Origin: JACDAN01 sp963721345 | Lineage (GTDB): Bacteria; Actinomycetota; Thermoleophilia; Gaiellales; Gaiellaceae | Assembly (NCBI GenBank): GCA_963721345.1 | Contig: CAVRIT010000001.1 | Span: 1,178,001 to 1,242,000, forward strand | DNA: 64,000 bases | Reading direction: 5' to 3' | Shown here: positions 8,543 through 15,893 of the stretch, piece by piece | Layout of the letters: each line of letters begins with the position of its first letter | How positions within the stretch are numbered: position 1 is the stretch's first letter | The notes under the pieces: model-generated | Told to the model about the DNA's origin: nothing | Seen by the model: the letters and a program-made list of their open reading frames with translations, nothing else | The model's database searches: none | Program-made: the position numbers and the translations under genes

Positions 8543-8964
8543 GCCGCGTCCTCTTCGTCTGCGTCCAGAACGCGGGCCGCTCGCAGATCGCGCAGTCGCT
8601 CTATGAGCGGGCCGGCGGCGAGGGTCGCTCGGCGGGCACCGCGCCGGCCGAGCGTGTCCATCCGGAGGTCGTCGAGGTGATGCGCGAGGTCGGGATCGAC
8701 CTGGCGGCAAAGAAGCCACACCGGCTCGACGTGGGAGACGTCGAGTGGGCCGAGGTCGTCGTGACGATGGGGTGCGGCGACGCATGCCCCGTGCTGCCGG
8801 GAAAGCGCTACGTCGACTGGGAGCTCTCCGACCCGGCGGGACGGTCGCCCGAAGAGGTGCGCGCCATTCGCGACGACATCGCCGTGCGCATCGAAGAGCT
8901 GGTGGAAAACCTGAGCATTGCAGGTGAAAAAGTGGTAACCGCCCCCCGGGGACCCCGCGACTGA
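8539..8964 (+). CDS. arsC: Low-molecular-weight phosphatase / ArsC-type arsenate reductase
   Basis: A 141-residue protein of the low-molecular-weight tyrosine phosphatase fold. The phosphate/arsenate-binding P-loop CX5R is at residues 8-14 (CVQNAGR, followed by SQIAQSL). MGCGDACPVLPG (about 77-88) carries the extra cysteines used in the thioredoxin-type ArsC disulphide cascade, and DWELSDPAG holds the general-acid Asp. It reduces arsenate to arsenite or acts as a phosphatase. GTG 8539 overlaps the regulator's stop (GTGA), so it is in the same operon. The pairing makes sense because arsenate enters through phosphate transporters. Confidence 0.85.
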   Translation: MSRVLFVCVQNAGRSQIAQSLYERAGGEGRSAGTAPAERVHPEVVEVMREVGIDLAAKKPHRLDVGDVEWAEVVVTMGCGDACPVLPGKRYVDWELSDPAGRSPEEVRAIRDDIAVRIEELVENLSIAGEKVVTAPRGPRD

Positions 8965-8980
8965 CCCCACACTTAGGGGG

Positions 8981-9817
8981 ATGATCGCCCTCGTTGCCCA
9001 CACCCGGACGCCGACGAATGTCGAGCTGACGCGCCGGCGGCCCGAGCTTCGGGTCCTCCGGCCCGCGGAAGCTCTCATGAACCTGGCCGGTGGAGACGTC
9101 GCAATCGGCAGGCTCGACGTCTCGAAGCACCTCGACGGGATCGAGGTCGGGCTCTGGGAGCTCGCCCGGCTCGAAGGAGCCGGCGTGCGTGTGCTGAACC
9201 GCCCTCGCGCCCTCATCGCCGCGCACGACAAGCTGGCGACGAGCCGAGCGCTCGGCGAGGCGGGGGTTGCGCACCCACGGACCGTCCAGGTCACGACACC
9301 CAATACGCCCGTCCCTCTCGAGCCGCCCGTCGTGGTCAAGCCTCGGTTCGGCAGCTGGGGCCGGGACGTCGTCCTTTGTCCCGATGCCGCGTCGTTCCGT
9401 CGGCACCTCGCCGAGATGTCGCACCGACGCTGGTTCAAGTCGCACGGCGCGCTCGTCCAGGAGCTCGTGCCCCCGCAAGGTGAGGACCTCCGGCTGATCG
9501 TCGCCGGAGGAACCGTGGTCGGCGCGGTCCGGCGCGTTGCGGCGCCCGGTGAGTGGCGGACGAACATCGCGCTCGGCGCGACTCGGCTGCCCGTGATCCC
9601 GCCCCCTGACGCGCAGGAGCTGGCGATCGCAGCCTCGCACGCCATCGAGGCCGACCTCGTCGGCGTGGATCTCCTCCCGACGCCGGACGGCGGGTACGTC
9701 GTGATCGAGCTGAACGGCGCCGTCGAGTTCAACGCGCAGTACTCGCTCGGCACGCGTGACGTCTTCGACGTGGCGCTCTCGGCGCTGCTCGGGGAACCCG
9801 TCGCCGCGGTCGCCTAG
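8981..9817 (+). CDS. RimK/LysX-like ATP-grasp ligase
   Basis: A 278-residue ATP-grasp protein of the RimK (ribosomal S6 glutamylation / LysX / carboxylate-amine ligase) family. Residues 1-90 form a pre-ATP-grasp domain. The phosphate-binding loop VVVKPRFGSWGRDV follows at about 109-122, an ATP-binding strand ALVQELVPPQ near 152, and the metal-binding DLLPTPDGGYVVIELNGAVE ends the site near 230-249. The family forms amide bonds between a carboxylate and an amine using ATP. The substrate cannot be predicted. It starts 16 bp after arsC, so it is probably co-transcribed, and the second PHO-boxed operon follows. Confidence 0.75.
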   Translation: MIALVAHTRTPTNVELTRRRPELRVLRPAEALMNLAGGDVAIGRLDVSKHLDGIEVGLWELARLEGAGVRVLNRPRALIAAHDKLATSRALGEAGVAHPRTVQVTTPNTPVPLEPPVVVKPRFGSWGRDVVLCPDAASFRRHLAEMSHRRWFKSHGALVQELVPPQGEDLRLIVAGGTVVGAVRRVAAPGEWRTNIALGATRLPVIPPPDAQELAIAASHAIEADLVGVDLLPTPDGGYVVIELNGAVEFNAQYSLGTRDVFDVALSALLGEPVAAVA

Positions 9818-9879
9818 GCGCCGGTCTCCTCACCGAGACCATCCGTTCGCCCGCCGAGCCCTGGAACCTGGCCGCGTAG

Positions 9880-9908
9880 GTTCACCACTTCGTTACCGGT
9901 CGTTCACC
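9880..9908 (+). promoter_or_regulatory. PHO box upstream of the regulator 2-ppk-ppx operon
   Basis: GTTCACC (9880-9886), CGTTACC (9891-9897) and GTTCACC (9902-9908) are spaced exactly 11 bp on the plus strand. The unit and spacing equal those at 6837-6865. The array lies 48 bp before the regulator ATG at 9956 and after the rimK-like stop, placing ppk and ppx under phosphate control. Confidence 0.85.
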
Positions 9909-9955
9909 GTGCAGATGCCCCCGGCGGGCATGTGCGTGGACAAGATCGACACGAG

Positions 9956-10651
9956 ATGGCGAAAGTGCTGATCGTCGAGGACGACGAGGTCATCGCGAAG
10001 GGGATGGCGACGCACCTCGCGGCCGACGGCTTCGAGCCCTATCTCGTCTCGAACGGCCAGACCGGGCTCGCGCGCCTCCGCTTCGAGCAGCCGGACGTCT
10101 GTATCGTCGATCTGATGCTCCCCGCACTCGACGGGTGGAAGCTGATCGAGATCGCGCGCCGCGAAGGCATCGGCACGCCGATGATCGTCGTCAGCGCGAG
10201 AGGCAGCGAGGAGGACCGCGTTCACACGCTCGAGCTCGGCGCGGACGACTACCTGGTCAAGCCCTTCTCGATGCGCGAGCTCGTCGCGCGGGTGCGCGCC
10301 GCGGCGCGCCGAGGTGTTCGAGACCTCCAGGCCGACCGCGGCGAGCTGATCGAGCTCGAGGAGCTGCGGATCGACCCTGTCAGCGTCCAGGCCTACCTCG
10401 ACGGCGCCAGCGCCGGACTGACGCCGACCGAATTCCGGCTCCTCCACGCCCTGGCGACCGAGAGCCCGCGGGTCGTCACGCGGGACGAGCTGCTCCAGCG
10501 GATCTGGGGCCGCAGGCTGACCAGACGCGACCGGACCGTCGACGTCTTCGTACGGAAGCTCCGCGAGAAGATCGACGCCCGCGCGACGCGTCACTCGTTC
10601 CTTCACACGCGCTACGGCGTCGGCTACAAGCTCGAAGCGCAGCCGAAGTAA
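9956..10651 (+). CDS. OmpR-family response regulator, PhoB/PhoP-like (copy 2)
   Basis: A near-duplicate of the regulator at 7847: same length from MAKVLIVEDDEV, the same receiver landmarks (VDLMLPALDGWK with the phospho-Asp, VSARGSEEDRVH, DYLVKPFS) and the same winged helix (LTPTEFRLLHAL, DRTVDVFVRKLREKI, YGVGYKLE). ATG 9956 is chosen because it aligns with copy 1 and lies downstream of the PHO box; a GTG at 9932 would add eight residues. It has no adjacent kinase of its own, so it probably shares the kinase at 6870. Its TAA overlaps the ppk ATG by one base (TAATG). Confidence 0.88.
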   Translation: MAKVLIVEDDEVIAKGMATHLAADGFEPYLVSNGQTGLARLRFEQPDVCIVDLMLPALDGWKLIEIARREGIGTPMIVVSARGSEEDRVHTLELGADDYLVKPFSMRELVARVRAAARRGVRDLQADRGELIELEELRIDPVSVQAYLDGASAGLTPTEFRLLHALATESPRVVTRDELLQRIWGRRLTRRDRTVDVFVRKLREKIDARATRHSFLHTRYGVGYKLEAQPK

Positions 10652-12750
10652 TGCCCGCCGTGGCGACTGCGGCGCAGGAAGCCGACCGGCTGCTCAACCG
10701 GGAGCTTTCCTGGCTCGACTTCAACGCGCGTGTGCTCGAGCTGGCCGAGGACCGCGGCGTCCCGCTGCTCGAGCGCATCAAGTTCTGCTCGATCTTCTCG
10801 TCTAACCTCGACGAGTTCTTCATGGTGAGGGTCGCCGGCCTGATGGGCCAGGCCGCGTCCGGCGTGGCCGTCCGCTCGGCCGACGGGCGAACGCCGAAGG
10901 AGGCGCTCGCGGAGATCCGCCGCCGCGTGACGGAGCTCACCGCACACCAGTCGAAGCTCTGGCAAAAGGAGCTGCTGCCGGCGCTCGCCGAGCAGGACAT
11001 CGTCGTAGGGGCAGTGGACGACCTGCGGAAGGGCGAGCTCGAGGAGCTCTCTGACCGCTTCGAGCGGCAGATCTTTCCGGTGCTGACGCCGCTGGCCGTC
11101 GGACCGGGACAGCCGTTCCCGTACATCTCGGGGCTCTCGCTGTCCCTGGCCGTGTTCGTCCGCGACCCCGAGACGGAAGAGGAGCGCTTCGCCAGAGTGA
11201 AGGTGCCGGAGCTGCTGCCTCGCTTCCTCCGCGGCGGCGGCGACGGCGTCTTCCTGCCGCTCGAGCACGTGATCGCGCACTTCCTCCCGCAGCTTTTTCC
11301 GAAGATGGAGATCACCGAGTGCGGCTCGTTCCGCGTCACGCGGGACGCCGACTTCGAGGTGTCCGACGAGGCCGACGACCTGCTCGAAGCGGTCGAGCTC
11401 GAGCTCCTGCGGCGGCGGTTCGGCGACGCCGTTCGCGTCGAGGTGTCGGAATCGATGTCGGAGGAGATGCGTGAGCGGATCCTCGACGGCGTCGGCGCCG
11501 AGCTGGAGCAGCTCTACCCGATCGCCGGTCTCCTCGACCTGGCGGACGTGATGGAGCTGACGCGCCTCGAGCGACCCGACCTGAAGGACGACCCGTGGCT
11601 GCCGGTGACCCAGCCGCGAATCGCGGACCTCACATCGGCTGCGCAGTTCTTCGACGAGATCAGGCGGGGGGACATGCTCGTCCACCACCCCTACGAGTCG
11701 TTCGCGACGAGCTTCGAGGCCTTCGTCAGAGGCGCTGCGAAGGATCCGAACGTCCTCGCGCTGAAGACGACCGTGTACCGGACGAGCGACGAGACACCGC
11801 TCGTGCCCGCGCTGATCGACGCGGCCGAGGAGGGCAAGCAGAGCGTGTGCCTCGTCGAGCTGAAGGCGAGGTTCGACGAGCACCGCAACATCGAGTGGTC
11901 GCGGTCGCTCGAGCGCTCGGGGGTCCACGTCGTGTACGGCATCCCGAACCTGAAGATCCACGCGAAGGCGACGCTGATCGTGCGCCGCGAGGGCAACGAC
12001 GTCCGGCGCTACGTCCACCTGGGCACCGGGAACTACCACGCGATCAACGCACGGGTCTACGAGGATTTCGGACTGTTCACCGCCGACCCGGAGATCGCCG
12101 CGGACGTCGCAGACCTCTTCAACTACGTCACGGGCTTCGGCCGGCCCCGCCGGTTCCGGAAGCTGCTCGTCGCGCCGTTCGCGCTGCGTGCGCGCCTGAT
12201 CGAGGAGATCCGCGCCGTCGCGCAGGCGGCCGAGGCGGGAAAGGACGCAACGATCCGCCTCAAGGTCAACGCTCTGACGGACCGTGCGGTGATCGAGGAG
12301 CTCTACGAAGCGTCCCAGGCCGGCGCGCAGATCGACATCGTCGCCCGGGGGGTCTGCTCGCTCCGACCCGGCGTTCCCGGGATGAGCGAGAACATCCGGG
12401 TGCGCAGCATCCTCGGCCGCTATCTCGAGCACAGCCGCGTCTTCGTCCTCGAGGCCGGGAAGAAATCGACGTACCTCCTCGGCAGCGCCGATCTGATGCC
12501 GCGCAACCTCGATCACCGGCTCGAGGTCGTCGTCCCGGTCGAGGACGCCTACGCGCAACAACGCCTCTCGAGCGTGTTCGACTCGCTGCTCGGCGACAAC
12601 TCGCAGGCGTGGGAGCTGAAGGCGAGCGGCGGTTGGGAACGACTGACCCCGGCCAAGGACGAGCGGCCGAAGCCGGCGCATCTCGCACTGATGCGGAGCG
12701 CGCGGGCACGCTTCAGGCGCCGGCCCGAGTCCGGCCGCCGGTCGAGGTAG
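10651..12750 (+). CDS. ppk1: Polyphosphate kinase 1
   Basis: A 699-residue enzyme that builds polyphosphate reversibly from ATP. Domain order is as expected: N-domain (LLNRELSWLDFNARVLELA near residue 11, then FCSIFSSNLDEFFMVRVAGL), head domain, and two PLD-like catalytic domains. The autophosphorylated catalytic His is in NLKIHAKATLIVRR (near residue 440), followed by YVHLGTGNYH, and the second catalytic His lies near YLEHSRVFVLEAG. FFDEIRRGDMLVHHPYESF is the family's ATP-site region. It starts on the regulator's stop codon and is followed 3 bp later by ppx, forming a PHO-box-controlled operon. Confidence 0.95.
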   Translation: MPAVATAAQEADRLLNRELSWLDFNARVLELAEDRGVPLLERIKFCSIFSSNLDEFFMVRVAGLMGQAASGVAVRSADGRTPKEALAEIRRRVTELTAHQSKLWQKELLPALAEQDIVVGAVDDLRKGELEELSDRFERQIFPVLTPLAVGPGQPFPYISGLSLSLAVFVRDPETEEERFARVKVPELLPRFLRGGGDGVFLPLEHVIAHFLPQLFPKMEITECGSFRVTRDADFEVSDEADDLLEAVELELLRRRFGDAVRVEVSESMSEEMRERILDGVGAELEQLYPIAGLLDLADVMELTRLERPDLKDDPWLPVTQPRIADLTSAAQFFDEIRRGDMLVHHPYESFATSFEAFVRGAAKDPNVLALKTTVYRTSDETPLVPALIDAAEEGKQSVCLVELKARFDEHRNIEWSRSLERSGVHVVYGIPNLKIHAKATLIVRREGNDVRRYVHLGTGNYHAINARVYEDFGLFTADPEIAADVADLFNYVTGFGRPRRFRKLLVAPFALRARLIEEIRAVAQAAEAGKDATIRLKVNALTDRAVIEELYEASQAGAQIDIVARGVCSLRPGVPGMSENIRVRSILGRYLEHSRVFVLEAGKKSTYLLGSADLMPRNLDHRLEVVVPVEDAYAQQRLSSVFDSLLGDNSQAWELKASGGWERLTPAKDERPKPAHLALMRSARARFRRRPESGRRSR

Positions 12751-12753
12751 GCC

Positions 12754-13672
12754 GTGTCGACCGAACCCGCGCTCAGAATGCGCCCGGTGCGTGCGGGGGT
12801 CATCGACGTCGGTTCGAACACGGTTCGCCTGCTGGTCGCACGCGCGACGCAGCAGGGGCTGGAGCCGCTGCTGAGCGAGCGAACCTACGTCGGCCTCGCC
12901 GCCGACATCGAGCGCCTGGGCGCAGTCTCCGACGAGAAGCTCGCGCTGGTGCGCGGAGTCGCCGCGCAGTACTCGAAGCTTGCGATGGAGCTCGGCGCCG
13001 ATCGGCTCGAGGTGATCGTTACCGCGCCCGGGCGGCAGACCGCGAACGCCGCCGAGCTCCACGCAGGCGCTCGCTTCCGCGACGCAGGCACCCGTCCGCC
13101 AGCTGACGGCGGAGGAGGAGGGGCGGCTCGCCTATTCGGGTGCGGTCGGGAGCTGCCGTTCCATTCCGGGCTCGGTCGCCGTCGTGGACGTCGGCGGTGG
13201 GTCGACGCAGCTCATGGTCGGCGCCGGCAAGGAGCCTGCGTGGCTCCGCTGCCTCGACATCGGCTCGCTCAGGCTGACCGAGCGCCATCTCGACTCGGAT
13301 CCGCCGGGCCAAGCGGGCTTCGCAGCCGTCGAGCGTGCGGTCGAGGAGGCGTTCGACGGCTTGACTCCTCCGCTGCCCCTGATGGCGCTCGCGACAGGCG
13401 GAACCGCGCGGTCGCTGCGTCGGATCGTGGGGCGCAGGCTCGGAGAGAAGAACTTGACGGCGGCGGCCGCCGACTTCGCGCTGAGGCGCGCCTCCGATCT
13501 CGCCGTCGAGCACGACGTGCTTCCCGAGCGGGCACGCGTTCTCCTCGCGGGCACCCTCGTGCTACGGGCGGCCCATCGCCGGCTCGGCGTCAAGCTCGAC
13601 GTCGCGAAGGGCGGCGTCCGGGAGGGTGCGGTGCGCGGCCTCCTCGCCGAGCTCGGCGAAGTCGCGGCTTAG
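12754..13672 (+). CDS. ppx: Exopolyphosphatase / pppGpp phosphohydrolase, Ppx/GppA (one-base frameshift)
   Basis: The sugar-kinase/actin-fold Ppx/GppA family degrades polyphosphate chains or pppGpp. The N-terminal half has the phosphate-1 motif GVIDVGSNTVRLLV (residues ~14-27) and VTAPGRQTANAAEL. The second half, in the +1 frame, continues LTAEEEGRLAYSGAV, VAVVDVGGGSTQLMVG (phosphate-2 motif), LRLTERHL and ALATGGTARSLRR. The break is at 13066-13067; removing one G of GCAGGCG gives an uninterrupted protein of ~305 residues, the usual short actinobacterial length. I treat it as a sequence indel. The stop is convergent with the cupin gene and overlaps it by 4 bp. Confidence 0.85.
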
Positions 13673-14145
13673 ATCTCGCCGTCGTAGTACTCGACGTTGC
13701 CGTCCGAGCGTCGCAGCATGACCTTGTCCGCGTCGCCGCCTGGGCCCGGCCAGACCCCGATCTTGTCGCTGTCGGGGTAGACCGCGATCGCCGGCTCGTT
13801 CATGGTCGAGACCATCAGCACCCTGATCGTCTCCTCGGTGCGGTTCGTCACCTTGTGAGCGCCCTCGGGACCCTCGGAGAAGCAGACGACGTCGTCCGGC
13901 TCGAGCTGGTGCTCGCCCTCAGGGTCCCGGAGCATGGGCCGTCCGTCGAGCACGATCAGCCACTCCTCGTTCGCGTACTCGTAGTGGTACGGACAGATGC
14001 TCTGGCCGGGCGGGATCTCGTACAGCGACGCGCCCAGCTTCTCGGCGCCGATCGACTTCCCGAACCGCGCCATCGCGCCGCGGTAGCCGTCGGGGTCGTC
14101 GTCGAACCGCTTGTACTCGAGGGCACTCAGGTTCGTGCGGCGCAC
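13669..14145 (-). CDS. Cupin-domain protein
   Basis: A 158-residue single-domain cupin. Motif 1 is PYHYEYANEEWLIVLDG (near residue 52; the metal-ligand His and Glu are visible). Motif 2 is weaker, PEGAHKVTNRTEETIRVLM (near residue 93), with one His. It resembles cupins annotated as mannose-6-phosphate isomerase-like or XRE-associated sensors, but no substrate is evident. It is the last gene of the minus-strand CHAD-mutT1-cupin run, 3 bp after the mutT1 stop. Confidence 0.75.
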   Translation of the reverse strand: MRRTNLSALEYKRFDDDPDGYRGAMARFGKSIGAEKLGASLYEIPPGQSICPYHYEYANEEWLIVLDGRPMLRDPEGEHQLEPDDVVCFSEGPEGAHKVTNRTEETIRVLMVSTMNEPAIAVYPDSDKIGVWPGPGGDADKVMLRRSDGNVEYYDGEI

Positions 14146-14148
14146 GGC

Positions 14149-14961
14149 TCAGACCTTAATGCGGCCGAGTTCGTGGAGCTCGGAGCCCCCCGCCTCCACG
14201 ACGACGGTCTCGGCTTTCTTCACCTTCCCGAAGAGCGACTCGAGCGCCGGGCCGCCATGTCCAGAGAGCACCGCCGCCTCTCCGGCGAGGCTTCGGAGGA
14301 GCTGGCCGAGGCGCTCCGGGCCGGCGTCCTCGGCGAGGTCCTTGCTGGTCTCGACCTCGAGGCCTCGCGCGCGGGCGAGTGGCTCCACCGTCTGAACGCA
14401 GCGGTCGTACGGGCTGGAGAGGATCCGCTCGACCGGGAAGCCGGCGAGCTTCTCCACGAGAGCGTTCGCCTGCTCCTCTCCACGCTCGTCGAGCGGCCGG
14501 CGCGCATCGTCCCCCTCCCATTCGTCCTGGTCGCCGGCCGAGGCGTGCCGGACGACGAGGAGCGGCGGCGGCACGGCTCGCAGCACCGCGAGGTCACGCG
14601 AGTAGGAGAGCTCGCTCTCCGCGTCGGCGGGGGACAGCCATTTCACCTCGTCCACCTCGTCGTCCGCCTCGAACGAGCCGGACTGCGGCCGCATCGTCCA
14701 GTAGCGGACGCGCTTCTGGCGCGCCTTCAGGTCTATGTAGTTCGTGCTGGGGAGCTCGACCCCGAGGGCGGCCCGCAAACCGGTCTCCTCTTCGACCTCG
14801 CGCAGCGCCGTCTCCTCGTCGGTTTCGTCGTCGTGGGCCTTGCCCTTCGGGAACGTCCAGTCGCGGTAGCGGGGACGGTGGACGAGCAGAACCTCCATCC
14901 CGTCCGGGCCGACGCGGCGGAGAACGCCGCCCGCGGCGCGGACCTGCCGGTTCAGCGCCAC
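14149..14961 (-). CDS. mutT1: MutT1-like Nudix hydrolase with C-terminal histidine phosphatase
   Basis: A two-domain protein. The Nudix domain fills residues ~1-130, with a complete Nudix box (GKAHDDE through REVEEETGL, G-x5-E-x7-RE-x2-EE-x-G). The histidine-phosphatase (SixA/RHG) domain runs from LLVVRHASAGDQDEWEG (about 137), with catalytic RHA and a second His in LSGHGGPAL. This matches mycobacterial MutT1, which cleaves 8-oxo-dGTP, diadenosine polyphosphates and nucleoside polyphosphates and is likewise encoded near ppk. GTG 14961 is chosen because it overlaps the CHAD stop by 10 bp; the ATG at 14994 would overlap it by more than 40. Confidence 0.88.
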   Translation of the reverse strand: MALNRQVRAAGGVLRRVGPDGMEVLLVHRPRYRDWTFPKGKAHDDETDEETALREVEEETGLRAALGVELPSTNYIDLKARQKRVRYWTMRPQSGSFEADDEVDEVKWLSPADAESELSYSRDLAVLRAVPPPLLVVRHASAGDQDEWEGDDARRPLDERGEEQANALVEKLAGFPVERILSSPYDRCVQTVEPLARARGLEVETSKDLAEDAGPERLGQLLRSLAGEAAVLSGHGGPALESLFGKVKKAETVVVEAGGSELHELGRIKV

Positions 14962-15803
14962 GCGTCGTCGCCCGCACGCCGGAGGCGCTTCCACGCCTTC
15001 GGCCAGGCGGCGCGGGACACCGCGCGACGCGCCCGCTGACGCTCGATCAGCCGGCCGGCGGCGAGCGCCGTGCGGCCCGTACCACGCACGCGGGCAACAA
15101 GGTCGCGGATGCGCTCTTCGGCGACCGCGGCGTCCTGATGGTCGCCGAGCACGTCCTGGAACTCCTTGGCGCGACGGATGAACGCGTTCTCGCCGCCTGC
15201 CGCCTCTGCCGAGTAGCGGGCGCGCTTTGCGGTGATTCGGAGGTCGTGCAACTCGTCGTCCGACGGGTTCTTGCCGAGCTTCTCTGCGCGCTTGCGCAGT
15301 CGCCGGAAATCCGCCGCCGCCGTATCGTCGAGGCGCTCGCCGTCCTTGAAGGCCGGTGGGTCGTCGAGCTCGTCCAGCAGCGCGCGATAGCGAGGAGAGT
15401 CGAAAGCGGTGACGAGCTCACGGCGCGCCGCCTGACGCTCGTCGTCGAGCAGCTCCAGGATCGCGCCGAAGCCGGCGGCCTCCTCGATCGTCGCGAGCTC
15501 CTCGAGGAGATTGGCAATGAGGACGTCCCGGTCGCGAACCTCGCCGAGGACGCCGCCGAGCCAGCGAAGCTCGTCTCGTAGGCGCGCAGCGCGATCTGGG
15601 TCGGCAACCTGCGCGCGGGTCGACCGCAGGAGAGACCTGAGCCGCCTCGTGGCGACGCGTTGCTTGTGCACCTCCTCGGGATCCACGCCGAGGCGCGCAC
15701 CTGGCTCGCGCTCGGCGATCTCCTCGGCGTGGGCGCGCAAAACCCGCTGCAGTTCGTCGTCGACGACCAGCTCGGCGTCGCGCAGGGGGTGGAGAACCCG
15801 CAT
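14952..15803 (-). CDS. CHAD-domain (polyphosphate-binding) protein
   Basis: About 283 residues of all-helical CHAD domain. Basic, histidine-bearing helices recur in two halves: VDPEEVHKQRVATRRLRSLL (first, with the conserved H..R....RR) and DDELHDLRITAKRARYSAE (second). CHAD domains bind polyphosphate and often sit beside ppk or in polyphosphate granules, which fits the neighbours. ATG 15803 is preferred; an in-frame GTG at 15824 would place the N-terminus inside a palindrome at 15817-15836. It is first gene of CHAD-mutT1-cupin and divergent from uppP. Confidence 0.85.
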   Translation of the reverse strand: MRVLHPLRDAELVVDDELQRVLRAHAEEIAEREPGARLGVDPEEVHKQRVATRRLRSLLRSTRAQVADPDRAARLRDELRWLGGVLGEVRDRDVLIANLLEELATIEEAAGFGAILELLDDERQAARRELVTAFDSPRYRALLDELDDPPAFKDGERLDDTAAADFRRLRKRAEKLGKNPSDDELHDLRITAKRARYSAEAAGGENAFIRRAKEFQDVLGDHQDAAVAEERIRDLVARVRGTGRTALAAGRLIERQRARRAVSRAAWPKAWKRLRRAGDDAWR

Positions 15804-15816
15804 GGACTCATCGTAG

Positions 15817-15836
15817 TTATCCACACCTGTGGATGA
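15817..15836. promoter_or_regulatory. Palindrome built from two inverted DnaA-box-like sequences
   Basis: TTATCCACA (15817-15825) is a perfect consensus DnaA box. After CC it is mirrored by TGTGGATGA (15828-15836), giving a perfect 7-bp inverted repeat ATCCACA/TGTGGAT. It lies between the CHAD gene and uppP, next to the PHO box. It could be an operator or a DnaA-titration site. One pair alone does not make an origin. Confidence 0.5.
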
Positions 15837-15850
15837 TTCTCGGGGCGAAC

Positions 15851-15868
15851 GTTCACCCCGCGTTCACC
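15851..15868 (+). promoter_or_regulatory. PHO box between the CHAD gene and uppP
   Basis: Two perfect GTTCACC units (15851-15857 and 15862-15868) are spaced 11 bp on the plus strand. The sequence and spacing match the arrays at 6837 and 9880. The orientation favours uppP (ATG 15894, 25 bp downstream), but the CHAD operon starts within 50 bp on the other side and may be affected. Confidence 0.75.
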
Positions 15869-15893
15869 CTCGGGAGTGGTAAGACCTGCTGCG

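Noticed and set aside
8901..8940. GGTGGAA, GGTGAAA and GGTAACC at 11-bp steps near the arsC 3' end
   Set aside because: The spacing fits a PHO box, but it lies in coding sequence, faces the wrong way and has no gene to serve.
12754..15039. A 761-codon open frame beginning in ppx
   Set aside because: Only the first ~105 codons are ppx-like. The rest is Arg/Ala/Pro-rich shadow across the cupin and mutT1 genes on the other strand.
15817..15836. Replication origin
   Set aside because: There are only two DnaA-box-like sequences, no AT-rich unwinding region and no dnaA, dnaN or gyrB nearby.
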